Source: a bacterium
GTDB taxonomy: Bacteria > Chloroflexota > Dormibacteria > Aeolococcales > Bog-877
DNA length: 56,454 bases
Direction of reading: 5' to 3'
NCBI GenBank assembly: GCA_021802045.1
Contig: JAKABB010000006.1
Coordinates: forward strand, 1 to 56,454
The translations under genes were made by a program, and so were the position numbers. The notes below the pieces were generated by a model, which was not told the origin of the DNA, searched no databases, and saw only the letters and a list, made by a program, of their open reading frames with translations. Each line of letters opens with the position of its first letter. Position 1 is the first letter of the stretch. Below, piece after piece: positions 25,162-33,359 of this stretch.

Positions 25162-27156
25162 ATGACGCCCACAGCCATCGTCCTGGCGGTCCTGCTGATC
25201 GCCACCCTGGCCTGGGCCGGGTACCGCTTCCAGCGCCTGCTGCGCCCGCTCTTCCAGGCCCCGCGGGAGGACCGCCTGGACCATGTCGGCCAGCGGTTGT
25301 GGGGCGTGGTGACCAACGTCGGCGGCCACTCCCGGCTGCTGAAGAACCGCTACTCCGGCACCCTGCACTTGTTCATCTTCAGCGGCTTCGTCATCCTCCT
25401 GACCGGGATCGTGCAGGCCTTCGGCCAGGGCCTGGTCCCCGGCTTCAGCCTGGCCCCGATCGGGGGCAACACCTGGATCGCCCTGCTCCAGGACCTCTTC
25501 GACGTGATCGTCATGGTGGGCCTGGCGATGGCCGCCTACAACCGCTACGTGCGCAAGCCGGAGCGGTTCCGGGGCTCCAACGAGAAGGACGCCACCATCA
25601 TCCTGGCCCTGATCTTCGCGGTCGTCTTCGACATGCTCCTGCACAACGCCTTCCGGGTCGCCACCGGCACCGACCCCTCCGCCCCCTGGCGGCCAGTGAG
25701 CTCGGGCCTGGCCGCCCTCTTCGGCCTGGTGGGCATCCACGGGCGGTCGGCCGAGCTGCCGGCGGCCATCTTCTACTGGACCCACGTCCTGGCCGTCCTG
25801 GCCTTCCTGGCCTACATCCCCACCTCCAAGCACCTGCACATCTTCGTCGGCATCCCCAACATCTTCTTCCGCAACCTCCAACCCAACGGGGTGCTGCCCG
25901 CCGCCGACCTGAGCCAGCCCTCGATCGGCGTCAAGGACGTGCACCAGCTGGGCTGGAAGCAGATGCTGGACCTCTACGCCTGCACCGAGTGCGGCCGCTG
26001 CCAGGCGGTGTGCCCGGCCCACGCCGCCGGGCAGCCGCTCAGCCCCAAGCTGCTGATCATGGACCTGCGGGACCAGCTGCTGGATGCCGAGGGCATCGGC
26101 GGGCACCGCCAGGCGGCGGACGGCGGCAGCCGCGAACTCCTGGGGGGGCGGATCCTGGACCAGACGCTGTGGTCCTGCACCACCTGCCGGGCCTGCATGC
26201 AGGTCTGCCCGCTGCACATCGAGCACGTGCCCAAGATCGTCGACATGCGCCGGCAGCTGGTGGAGCAGGGCCGGATGGAGCCGCGCCTGCAGGACACCCT
26301 CGCCAGCCTGACCCAGCACGGCAACTCCTTCAACCAGTCGGAGCGGATGCGGGCCCGCTGGACCCGTGAGCTGGGCTTCGAGGTCAAGGACGCGCGCAAG
26401 CAGGCGGTGGACGTGCTGTGGTTCGTGGGCGACTTCGCCTCCTACGACCCCAGGGTCCAGCCCATGACCCGGGCCCTGGCCCGGATCCTGCAGCGGGCCG
26501 GAGTGGACTTCGGCATCCTCTACGAGGCCGAGCGCAACACCGGCAACGACGTGCGCCGGGTGGGCGAGGAGGGCCTCTACGAGATGCTGGCCCAGCACAA
26601 CCTGGAGACCCTGGGCAAGTGCAGCTTCCAGCGGATCATGACCACCGACCCCCACAGCCTCAACGCCCTGGCCCAGGAGTACCGCACGCTGGGCAGCACC
26701 TACCCGGTGATCCACTACACCCGTCTGCTCGAAGAGCTGCTGACCAGCGGGGCGCTCAAGCCGGAGCGGCCCCTGGAGCGGGTGGCCACCTACCACGACC
26801 CCTGCTACCTCGGCCGCTACAACGGCGGCTTCGACGCCCCGCGCCAGGTCCTGGCCAGGCTCGGGCTCCGGGTCCACGAGATGGGCCGCTGCCGCGAGAA
26901 CAGCTTCTGCTGCGGTGCCGGCGGGGGGCGCATCTGGATGGACGACACCGGGGTCACCGAGCGCCCCAGCGAGAACCGGATCCGGGAGGCAGTGGCCCTG
27001 GGCGACGCCGACTACTTCGTGGTGGCCTGCCCCAAGGACGTGGTCATGTACACCGCCGCGGTCCAGTCCCTGGGCATGGAGGACCGCATCCAGGTCAAGG
27101 ACGTCATCGAGTTGACGGAGATGGCCCTCTCGCTGGAACCGGCCGCGGTAGCATGA
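25162..27156 (+). CDS. membrane-bound ETF:quinone oxidoreductase-like CCG/Fe-S protein
   Basis: A 664-residue protein joining a NarI-like membrane domain to an HdrC/HdrD-like part. The membrane domain has about five to six helices in the first ~230 residues, with His candidates for haem in GTLHLFIFSGF, LLHNAFRV and FYWTHVLAVL. Two 4Fe-4S motifs follow (CTECGRCQAVCP, CTTCRACMQVCP). Of the two CCG regions only the second keeps its cysteines (DPCYLGRYN, FCCGAGGGRIW, VACPKDV). It probably passes electrons from EtfAB to menaquinone. Comparable proteins accompany etfAB in sHdr clusters and beta-oxidation operons. Confidence 0.85.
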   Translation: MTPTAIVLAVLLIATLAWAGYRFQRLLRPLFQAPREDRLDHVGQRLWGVVTNVGGHSRLLKNRYSGTLHLFIFSGFVILLTGIVQAFGQGLVPGFSLAPIGGNTWIALLQDLFDVIVMVGLAMAAYNRYVRKPERFRGSNEKDATIILALIFAVVFDMLLHNAFRVATGTDPSAPWRPVSSGLAALFGLVGIHGRSAELPAAIFYWTHVLAVLAFLAYIPTSKHLHIFVGIPNIFFRNLQPNGVLPAADLSQPSIGVKDVHQLGWKQMLDLYACTECGRCQAVCPAHAAGQPLSPKLLIMDLRDQLLDAEGIGGHRQAADGGSRELLGGRILDQTLWSCTTCRACMQVCPLHIEHVPKIVDMRRQLVEQGRMEPRLQDTLASLTQHGNSFNQSERMRARWTRELGFEVKDARKQAVDVLWFVGDFASYDPRVQPMTRALARILQRAGVDFGILYEAERNTGNDVRRVGEEGLYEMLAQHNLETLGKCSFQRIMTTDPHSLNALAQEYRTLGSTYPVIHYTRLLEELLTSGALKPERPLERVATYHDPCYLGRYNGGFDAPRQVLARLGLRVHEMGRCRENSFCCGAGGGRIWMDDTGVTERPSENRIREAVALGDADYFVVACPKDVVMYTAAVQSLGMEDRIQVKDVIELTEMALSLEPAAVA

Positions 27157-27554
27157 GCGCCCAACCTGTGGAGACCGACCTCGGCACCGCGCTCGCCGGC
27201 CGCGTCACCGCCCTCCACCGGGCGGGGGATCGGTTGCGCGCCCTGGAGACGTACCCCCAGGCCACCGCTCCGGCCGCGGACCCGCGGGGTGACGCCGAGG
27301 CCGCGCTGCGCCACGCCCTGGCCGCCCTCGGCTGCGGGCCGGGGTACGCCCTGGCCCGACGGCTGGAGGGCGGGGCGACCGTGGTCCCGCCCTCCGACGT
27401 GCCCGGCCAGCTGACCCTCCAGACCCTGGCCCAGGCCGGGCTGGCGGTGTGGGACCCGAGCTCGGGGACCCTGGCGGGGACGGCGCTGCTGGGCGGGCTG
27501 CTGGCGGTGCTGGAGCCGGCCATCGCGGTCGCGGCCGGGACGGGGTCGGCTTGA
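27153..27554 (+). CDS. 133-aa protein of unknown function in the sHdr operon
   Basis: A small Ala/Leu-rich, probably soluble protein. The first third is helical (TALAGRVTALHRAGDRLRAL) and GGDAEAALRHALAALGCG-like helices follow. The C-terminal part (GTALLGGLLAVLEPAIAVAA) is hydrophobic enough for a membrane-associated helix. I recognise no family. Its ATG overlaps the stop of the oxidoreductase gene and its stop overlaps the next start, so it is firmly embedded in the operon. Confidence 0.6.
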   Translation: MSAQPVETDLGTALAGRVTALHRAGDRLRALETYPQATAPAADPRGDAEAALRHALAALGCGPGYALARRLEGGATVVPPSDVPGQLTLQTLAQAGLAVWDPSSGTLAGTALLGGLLAVLEPAIAVAAGTGSA

Positions 27555-27850
27555 GGTGCCCGTTCTGCACGACGGCGGGGAGCCGCCCCCGGCTCCACGC
27601 CCACATGCTGGCCGAGCACGGTGACAGGCTCCAGACCCGCCGCGACGGCGCGCAGATGTACTTCGACGTGAACTGCCCGGTCTGTCCCGAGGGGCTGACC
27701 CGGGAGGTCAACCCGCACGGCCACGATCAGGCCTTTCTGGAGAAGTTCGCCGACGAGATCCGCCTCGTCGGCTTCGACCTGCTCCTCTACCACTGGGCAA
27801 CCCACACTGAGGCGCAGGCCGAGACGGCCACGCTGGAGGACACACCGTGA
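27551..27850 (+). CDS. 99-aa zinc-ribbon-like protein in the sHdr operon
   Basis: Starting at TTG 27551 (overlapping the previous stop as TTGA), the protein opens RCPFCTTAGSRPRLHAHMLA with EH next, a C2H2-like arrangement. A second pair, NCPVCPEG, lies about residue 46, and a His-rich stretch (NPHGHDQ, YHWATHTEA) follows. The pattern indicates one or two bound Zn ions or an Fe-S/persulfide-binding role. No family recognised. The stop overlaps the GTG of the first lipoate-binding protein. Confidence 0.65.
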   Translation: MRCPFCTTAGSRPRLHAHMLAEHGDRLQTRRDGAQMYFDVNCPVCPEGLTREVNPHGHDQAFLEKFADEIRLVGFDLLLYHWATHTEAQAETATLEDTP

Positions 27851-28284
27851 GCACGGTCAACAACTGCGACATCCCCGACGACCTCCTCTACCTGGTCGAG
27901 AAGCACGTCTGGGTGCGACGGGAGCCGGACGGCAACGCCCTGATCGGGATCACCGACGTGGCCCAGAAGCTGGCGGGCAAGGTGATCGTGGTGACCCCCA
28001 AGCGCGCCGGCCGCACCATCACCAAGGGGCAGAGCGCGGGGACCGTGGAGAGCTCCAAGTGGGTGGGACCGGTGCCCACCCCGCTGAGCGGCGAGATCCT
28101 GGCCGTCAACGACGTGCCGGTGTCGAACCCCGGCATCCTCAACCAGGATCCCTACGGCAACTGGATCGTCCGCGTCAGCCCCAGCAACTGGGACGAGGAC
28201 AGCAGCGAGCTGGTGACGGGCGCGGACGGCGTGGCGGCCTACCGCCGCCTGCTGGAGGCGGAGGGAATCGATTGCGGGAGCTGA
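27847..28284 (+). CDS. lbpA1: lipoate-binding GcvH-like protein 1 (LbpA-type)
   Basis: A 145-residue GcvH-fold protein. The lipoyl-lysine motif is TVESSKWVGPVPTPLSGEI, with Lys71 the expected attachment site. HVWVRREPDGNALIGITDVA is the typical N-terminal beta region. In sHdr systems such LbpA proteins carry the sulfur substrate on lipoate to the Hdr-like complex, unlike GcvH of glycine cleavage; no gcvPT genes occur here. Start GTG 27847. A second paralogue follows four bases downstream and a matching ligase lies at 31176. Confidence 0.9.
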   Translation: MSTVNNCDIPDDLLYLVEKHVWVRREPDGNALIGITDVAQKLAGKVIVVTPKRAGRTITKGQSAGTVESSKWVGPVPTPLSGEILAVNDVPVSNPGILNQDPYGNWIVRVSPSNWDEDSSELVTGADGVAAYRRLLEAEGIDCGS

Positions 28285-28288
28285 TGCC

Positions 28289-28753
28289 GTGGACGTGCCG
28301 ACCCAGGTCTACATGGGCTGCCAGGTGCCGCCCGAGCTCGCCTACGACGTCGAGCGCGACGTCTGGGTCCGGCTGGAGGAGGACGGCACCGTGACCCTGG
28401 GCATGACCGACCTGGCCCAGACCCGGTCCGGGAAGGTGGTCAGCGTCCTCTTCAAGGCCCCCGGGCGGGTGCTGCGGGCGGGCCAGTCGGCGGCCACCAT
28501 CGAGAGCGCCAAGTGGGTCGGGCCCTTCCCGACCCCCATCAGCGGCGAGATCGTGGCCCACAACCAGGCCGCCTTCGACCGCGACATCCTGGTGGCCAAC
28601 CGCGATCCCTACGGGGCGGGCTGGCTGGTGCGCCTGCGGCCCAGCCAGCCCGAGGCGGAGCTGGCCGCCCTCACCCCGGGGGCCGAGGCCTGGCCGGCGT
28701 TCAAGGCCCGCATCGACCGCGATCAGATCCGGTGCTACCGCTGTGCCGACTGA
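28289..28753 (+). CDS. lbpA2: lipoate-binding GcvH-like protein 2 (LbpA-type)
   Basis: A 154-residue paralogue of the preceding protein. It has DVWVRLEEDGTVTLGMTDLA, then TIESAKWVGPFPTPISGEI with Lys75 as the expected lipoylation site, then VANRDPYGAGWLVRLRPS. It ends IRCYRCAD, a C-terminal Cys pair absent from the first copy. Start GTG 28289. Two different LbpA proteins in tandem suggest a heterologous pair or two stages of sulfur handling. Its end overlaps the following zinc-ribbon gene. Confidence 0.9.
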   Translation: MDVPTQVYMGCQVPPELAYDVERDVWVRLEEDGTVTLGMTDLAQTRSGKVVSVLFKAPGRVLRAGQSAATIESAKWVGPFPTPISGEIVAHNQAAFDRDILVANRDPYGAGWLVRLRPSQPEAELAALTPGAEAWPAFKARIDRDQIRCYRCAD

Positions 28754-28970
28754 GACGCTGTGCATGCTCTGCCAGGTCATGCCCGTCGACCCCGGCAAGC
28801 GGGTGTGCAGCACCTGCTGGCGGCTCTCGCCGTCCTGGGTCAAGCACGGGGTGGTCAAGGGAGAGCCATTGGATTGGTCCCAGCTCCAGAGTGGGAGCGC
28901 CGGGACCGTGGACCGCAAGCCCCAACCGCACGCGCAGGGAGGAGAACGTGATGCCGACCGAGGCGCCTGA
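28743..28970 (+). CDS. 75-aa CxxC zinc-ribbon protein in the sHdr operon
   Basis: From GTG 28743 a short protein with two CxxC pairs, TLCMLCQVMP and RVCSTCWRLSPSW, then GVVKGEPLDWSQL and a disordered tail. The fold is presumably a rubredoxin- or ribbon-like knuckle. It overlaps the last 11 bases of lbpA2 and its own 3' end overlaps tusA by 20 bases. Overlapping on both sides makes it either a real coupled gene or, less likely, a chance frame; the Cys spacing favours a real protein. Confidence 0.55.
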   Translation: MPTETLCMLCQVMPVDPGKRVCSTCWRLSPSWVKHGVVKGEPLDWSQLQSGSAGTVDRKPQPHAQGGERDADRGA

Positions 28971-29190
28971 CAAGATCCTGGACTGCCAGCACATGCTCTG
29001 CCCCATGCCCATCCTCAAGGTCTCCAAGGCGATCAAGGAGATCGAGGTGGGCCAGACCATGCTGATGCTGGCCGACGACCCCGGCTCCAAGCCGGACATG
29101 GAGACGTGGAGCCGCCGGATGGGCCATGACCTGCTGAGCGTGGAGCAGGAGGGCAAGGTCTTCCGCTTCCTGCTGCGCCGAACCAAGTGA
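28951..29190 (+). CDS. tusA: TusA-family sulfur carrier protein
   Basis: A 79-residue TusA. ILDCQHMLCPMPILKVSKAI holds the conserved CPMP motif with the persulfide-forming Cys17. It ends with EQEGKVFRFLLRR, the usual last strand. TusA receives sulfane sulfur from rhodanese or DsrE proteins and hands it to the oxidising complex. GGGAGGAG lies just upstream of ATG 28951. The stop overlaps the GTG of hdrC1. Confidence 0.93.
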   Translation: MPTEAPDKILDCQHMLCPMPILKVSKAIKEIEVGQTMLMLADDPGSKPDMETWSRRMGHDLLSVEQEGKVFRFLLRRTK

Positions 29191-29873
29191 CCACGGCCAC
29201 CGACGTCCCGGCGGCGACCCTGGAGGAGAAGCAACGCGTCTTCGCGGAGATCGAGGCCGACATCCGCTTCCCCGGCTTCCTCAAGGGGTGCTACGAGTGC
29301 GGGATCTGCGTCGCCGCCTGCCCGTCGGCGCGCTTCTACGACTTCAGCCCCCGCAAGATCACCCAGGCGGTGGCGCGCCAGGACGTGGAACTGGTCTGGG
29401 AGCAGATGAACCGTGACGTCTGGGACTGCTCCCAGTGCTTCAGCTGCCTGCGCTGCCCCCGGGGCAACAACCCCGGCGGGATCATCACCATCATGCGCGA
29501 GGTGGCGGTCAACAACGGCCTGCGCAGCGCCAAGGAGGCGCTCGAGGGGTACGGCCGGATCATCTACAAGATCATGGGCACCGGCACCCAGGTGTCCCCG
29601 GACATGATCCAGCCCGAGGCCTTCCCCGACTGGGGCCCGGAGACCCGCGACGTGTCCGCCAACCTCCAGCTCTGGCGCAAGGCCCTGCCCCCGGAGACCC
29701 TGCACACCACCAGCACCGCCTGGGAGGTCAATGACAAGACGCTCACCGAGCTCTACCTGATCTGGCACCTGACCGGCGTGCTGGACATGATCAAGGCCAT
29801 CGACGCCGGTCTCCACATGATCCTGGGCGACGTCATGGAGGAGATGCTGGAGGAGCAGGGTTACCAGGTCTGA
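29187..29873 (+). CDS. shdrC1: HdrC-like 4Fe-4S protein (sHdrC1)
   Basis: A 228-residue protein with two ferredoxin-type motifs, CYECGICVAACPSARFYDFSP and CSQCFSCLRCPRGNNPGG. The second is a non-standard CxxCxxCxxxCP variant with GNNPGGI, as seen in sHdrC1 proteins. The C-terminal ~120 residues are helical. It should relay electrons within the sHdr complex with sHdrB1 and sHdrA. In described clusters it is first; here it is last, ten genes after hdrB1. Start GTG 29187 overlaps the tusA stop. Confidence 0.85.
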   Translation: MTTATDVPAATLEEKQRVFAEIEADIRFPGFLKGCYECGICVAACPSARFYDFSPRKITQAVARQDVELVWEQMNRDVWDCSQCFSCLRCPRGNNPGGIITIMREVAVNNGLRSAKEALEGYGRIIYKIMGTGTQVSPDMIQPEAFPDWGPETRDVSANLQLWRKALPPETLHTTSTAWEVNDKTLTELYLIWHLTGVLDMIKAIDAGLHMILGDVMEEMLEEQGYQV

Positions 29874-31140
29874 GCCGCCAGCAGTCCCCCTCAGGGAAGA
29901 AGAGATGGAGTTCCTCGCCGGCCCACACCGTCTGGGCGGGCCGGTCCAGTTCGACGCCGACGGCGCGTCCGGCCCCGTCGACCGTCACCAGGCGGTCGCG
30001 CCCGTAGGCGACCAGCCAGTCGCCCGCCCGGCGCAGCTGGTAGCCCCAGCCCGGCGGCATCGGGACTGGGACCTCGCCCTGCCAGAGCTGGCCCGCCTGG
30101 CCGCGGGCCAGCAGCCGGCCGTCCTCGCCCACCGCCAGGGTGGCCGGGGCCTGACGCGGCAGGGCCCCCCGCTCGCAGGCCCGCCCGTCCTGGAGCCGGA
30201 ACCAGCCGCCGTCCGCCGTCGCCACCCAGACCGCCCCCGGCCCCGCCGGCCAGGCCCCGGTGACGCGGAGAAAGGCACTGCCCAGGGGATGCCCCTGCTC
30301 CCGGTCGCGCTCGCCGGTCCGGGTCAGGACCGCGTAGGCGTGGGCCACCGCCTTGAAGAGCTCCTCGGCCCCGGGCAGGCCCGGATGGCGGTCGGGGTGC
30401 GTCTCGAAGGCCCGGCGCCGGTAGGCCCGCCGCAGCTCGCTGGGGCCGGTGTCCGGCGCCACCCCGAGGGTGGTGGCGGCCGCGCGCACCACCTCGTCGG
30501 GCTCCAGGGCGAACGCGCCCGGACTGGGGGCCCGCCAGGCCCAGCGCTCCACCCCATCGGGGCTGAGCTCGGTCAGGCCGTCCCGCTCGGAGGACCAGAT
30601 CCGCTGCCCACCCTGGTCGATCCAGACGCGGGACTCCGGCGAGGCCGGCCATCCCGGGACCGCCCGGGCCCAGAGACGGGTCCCGTCGGGGGCGTGGGCC
30701 GAGAGGGTGCCGCCGGCGCTGACCACCAGGACCCGGTCGCCCGCCGGCAGCACCTCCACCAGGGCCCCGGTGACGGTGAGGAGCGGTCCCAGCCGGCCGC
30801 GGGGGCCGACCGGCTGCAGCTCCCGGGCGAAGGGCCGCCCGCCCGCCCGCTCCGCCAGGGGTCCCGGCCAGCACCGCAGCCAGGTCCATCCGCCGGGGAC
30901 GGGGTAGATCCGGTGGGCCGGATGGGGCAGCGCCGCCCGGCGCCGGTAGCGGCGATCCGGGCCCAGCTCGGCCAGGTGCGGCCCCCCCTGGTCGCGGGCC
31001 ACCAGCAGGCGGCCGCCGGGGCCGACCGCCCAGGCCCTGACCACCGGCCGCAGCGTCAGGCTCTCCGCGATGACCAGCCCCGGCGGCAGCGTGCGGAAGG
31101 GCGGGCGCAGAGGTCGAGCCAGCGGCGCCGCCTCGGACAC
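29833..31140 (-). CDS. J-domain protein embedded in a beta-propeller-like protein
   Basis: A 435-residue protein made of repeated WD/PQQ-like blades (VVRAWAVGPGGRLLVARDQG; VLVVSAGGTLSAHAPDGTRL; GAVWVATADGGWFRLQDG). A DnaJ J-domain lies in the middle (LGVAPDTGPSELRRAYRRRA, then THPDRHPG with the HPD tripeptide, then ELFKAVAHAYAVL). The HPD motif implies that it can stimulate an Hsp70. No partner dnaK is in the window. GTG 31140 is six bases behind TAGAAT. Its 3' end overlaps hdrC1 tail to tail by 41 bases. Confidence 0.7.
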   Translation of the reverse strand: MSEAAPLARPLRPPFRTLPPGLVIAESLTLRPVVRAWAVGPGGRLLVARDQGGPHLAELGPDRRYRRRAALPHPAHRIYPVPGGWTWLRCWPGPLAERAGGRPFARELQPVGPRGRLGPLLTVTGALVEVLPAGDRVLVVSAGGTLSAHAPDGTRLWARAVPGWPASPESRVWIDQGGQRIWSSERDGLTELSPDGVERWAWRAPSPGAFALEPDEVVRAAATTLGVAPDTGPSELRRAYRRRAFETHPDRHPGLPGAEELFKAVAHAYAVLTRTGERDREQGHPLGSAFLRVTGAWPAGPGAVWVATADGGWFRLQDGRACERGALPRQAPATLAVGEDGRLLARGQAGQLWQGEVPVPMPPGWGYQLRRAGDWLVAYGRDRLVTVDGAGRAVGVELDRPAQTVWAGEELHLFFPEGDCWRLRPGNPAPPASPP

Positions 31141-31146
31141 GGCCCG

Positions 31147-31152
31147 ATTCTA
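31147..31152 (-). promoter_or_regulatory. leaderless-type -10 box (TAGAAT) of the J-domain gene
   Basis: TAGAAT (five of six consensus bases) on the minus strand, six bases before GTG 31140. The same bases read ATTCTA on the plus strand in the 35-bp gap before the lipoate ligase gene. Confidence 0.5.
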
Positions 31153-31175
31153 GGGGCGGGCGCAGGGGGAGCTCG

Positions 31176-32309
31176 GTGGACGACGTTCGCCTGATCGACC
31201 TCGGCCTGTGCTCGTACACCCAGAGCCAGACGCTGTACCACGCCCTGGCCGACACCATGCGGCCCACCGACCCCAACACGCTCATCCTGTGCCGGCCCCG
31301 GCGGCCCTACGTGTGCATCGGCCGCCATCAGGAGCTGGGCCGTGAGGTGGACGAGGCCGCCTGCCGGCGGCTGGGCCTGCCGATCCTGCGACGGGAGGTG
31401 GGGGGGGGAGCGGTCTACCTGGACCGCAACCAGGTCTTCTTCCAGCTGGTGTGGCGCCCGCGGGAGGTTCCCGCTCGCATCCACGACGCCTTCGAGCACT
31501 TTGCCCGGGCCCCGGTCGACTGCTACCGGCAGCTGGGGGTCAGCGGCGCCCACTTCGCGCCGGTCAACGACCTCCAGGTCGACGGCCGCAAGATCGGCGG
31601 CCTCGGGGCCGCCACCATCGGGCACCGCTTCGTCTTCGTGGGCTCGATCATCCTGGACTTCGACGCCCGGGCCGCGGCCAGCGTGCTGCGCATCGCCGAC
31701 GAGAAGATGCGGGACAAGGTGGCGGGGGCCATCGACACCTACGTCAGCAGCCTGCGCAAGGAGCTGGGGCACCCGGTGCCGCCGCGGACGGTGCGGCGGC
31801 AGCTGGTCGCCTCCTTCGAGCAGACCCTCGGGGCCCGGCTGGTCCCCGGCCGCCCCGACGCCCGCGAGCTCGCCGGCTACCGCAGATGGGTGCCCCGGAT
31901 GCGCAGCCGGGCCTGGGTCGACGAGGTGGGCCTCGGCGGCCGGCCCCGCAAGCCCCTGCGCATCACCGGGCAGGTCTACCTCGGCCACGGCGACCACAAG
32001 GCGCCCGGCGGCCTGGTGCGGGTCACCCTGGTGGTGGCCGGCGACACCGTCGTCGACTCCCTGGTGAGCGGGGATTTCTACGCCATCGGCGACGCCCCCG
32101 CCCAGATGGAGGCGGCGCTGCTCGGGCCCGCCTCCCCCGAGGGCCTGGCCCAGCGCGTGGCCGCGGTCTGGAGCCGGCTGGAGGCCCCGGGGGTGGCTCC
32201 GGACGACGTGGTCCACGCCGCGACCGAGGCCCTGCGCACGGCCATCGGGGCCCTCCCCGGTGAGGGGGCCCCGGCCCCGGCCGGCCGCCGGGGCCGGGGG
32301 CCGTGGTGA
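31176..32309 (+). CDS. lipoate-protein ligase, sHdr-associated (sLplA-like)
   Basis: A 377-residue LplA/LipB-fold ligase. RPRRPYVCIGRHQELGREVD, then LPILRREVGGGAVYLDRNQV (the RRxxGGGAVY lipoate site), then LQVDGRKIGGLGAA with the catalytic Lys. The ~130-residue C-terminal extension (GQVYLGHGDHKAPGGLVRV) resembles the LplB accessory domain fused on. It presumably attaches lipoate to the two LbpA proteins, replacing the housekeeping LipB/LipA route. Start GTG 31176, with GGGGGAG just upstream. A strong terminator follows. Confidence 0.88.
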   Translation: MDDVRLIDLGLCSYTQSQTLYHALADTMRPTDPNTLILCRPRRPYVCIGRHQELGREVDEAACRRLGLPILRREVGGGAVYLDRNQVFFQLVWRPREVPARIHDAFEHFARAPVDCYRQLGVSGAHFAPVNDLQVDGRKIGGLGAATIGHRFVFVGSIILDFDARAAASVLRIADEKMRDKVAGAIDTYVSSLRKELGHPVPPRTVRRQLVASFEQTLGARLVPGRPDARELAGYRRWVPRMRSRAWVDEVGLGGRPRKPLRITGQVYLGHGDHKAPGGLVRVTLVVAGDTVVDSLVSGDFYAIGDAPAQMEAALLGPASPEGLAQRVAAVWSRLEAPGVAPDDVVHAATEALRTAIGALPGEGAPAPAGRRGRGPW

Positions 32310-32313
32310 GGGC

Positions 32314-32361
32314 ATCCCCCCCGAAGCGGGGAGAACGTCTCCTCCGGCGGGGGGATTTTTG
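32314..32361 (+). terminator. intrinsic terminator after the lipoate ligase gene
   Basis: ATCCCCCC pairs with GGGGGGAT; nested inside is GGAGA/TCTCC with loop ACG. Five T residues follow (32357-32361). It sits five bases after the stop and separates the sHdr region from the sat-apr-qmo region. Confidence 0.75.
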
Positions 32362-32606
32362 CGGCGGGCGTGACTGGGCCCGGCGGGCGCTGCCAAGATG
32401 TCCCGTGATGTGCATGCTGGCGGTGCCTCACGGCCACCGTCGGCCAGCTGGCCCGCGGATCGCGCCCCGGCGCGGTCGCCCGGGTCCTGACCGATGACCC
32501 GTCGGACCTGCGGTGCTGCGGAGCGATCCGCCAGCCGCCGGGCCCCGTCCCCGGCTCCCCATCGGCCCCACCGCCGGCGGTCGGGGCCCGGCCGCACCCC
32601 CCACGC
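32362..32606. other. no gene seen
   Basis: The 245 bp between the terminator and the metallophosphoesterase gene. It probably holds the promoter of the sat-apr-qmo operon, but I could not point to a good -35/-10 pair. Confidence 0.35.
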
Positions 32607-33359
32607 ATGACCATCTCCCGCGCCGCGGACCGGATCTGCGTCCTCTCGGACATCCACGGCAACGTCTACGCGCTCGACGCGGTGCTGCGCGACGTGGCCC
32701 AGCGGGGCTGTGACGCCCTGGTGGTGGCCGGGGACCTGGCCGCGCATGGCCCGGCCCCGGTGGAGGCGGTCGATCGGGTGCGCGCGCTCGACGCCCTCAT
32801 CGTCCGCGGCAACACCGACCGCTACCTGGCCGAGAGCGCCACCGCGGGGGCGGCCCGGGCCCCGGAGCAGGCCGACTCCCTGCGCTGGAGCCGCGAGCGC
32901 CTGGGCGACGAGCGCCTGCGCTTCCTGGGCGGCCTGCCGCCGTCGGCGCGATTCGGGGACTGGCTGGTGGTGCACGCCGCCCCCGGCGACGACGAGCACG
33001 GCCTGTGGCCGGACACCCCGCAGGCTGAGCTCGCCGCCCACGCTCGCGGGGGGTCGCTCCTGTGCGGGCACACCCATCAGCCGTTCGCCCGCCGGCTGCC
33101 GGAGGGGCAGGTGGTCAACGTGGGCAGCGTGGGATGGCCCCTGGACGGCGACCCCCGGCCCAGCTACGCCGTCCTGGAGCGCCAGCCGGCGGGCCCCGAG
33201 CCGAGCTGGGAGGTGTCGTGGCGGCGGGTGGACTACGATCGCGCCCGCCCGGTGGCCGAGCTGGAGCGCCTGCGCGTGCCCTGGCGCCACGCGGTCCGGC
33301 ACTACATCGAGACCGCCACCTGGCTCGCGCCCCGGCCCGGGGCGGCGGAGCCGGCATGA
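32607..33359 (+). CDS. metallophosphoesterase (YfcE/MJ0936-like)
   Basis: A 250-residue calcineurin-like phosphoesterase. The motifs are in order: [44 protein letters not shown] and [14 protein letters not shown], all metal ligands present. It opens the sulfate-forming operon and overlaps sat by four bases. A hydrolase acting on a nucleotide such as APS or adenosine 3',5'-bisphosphate would fit that context, but the substrate is not shown by the sequence. Confidence 0.85.
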   Translation: MTISRAADRICVLSDIHGNVYALDAVLRDVAQRGCDALVVAGDLAAHGPAPVEAVDRVRALDALIVRGNTDRYLAESATAGAARAPEQADSLRWSRERLGDERLRFLGGLPPSARFGDWLVVHAAPGDDEHGLWPDTPQAELAAHARGGSLLCGHTHQPFARRLPEGQVVNVGSVGWPLDGDPRPSYAVLERQPAGPEPSWEVSWRRVDYDRARPVAELERLRVPWRHAVRHYIETATWLAPRPGAAEPA

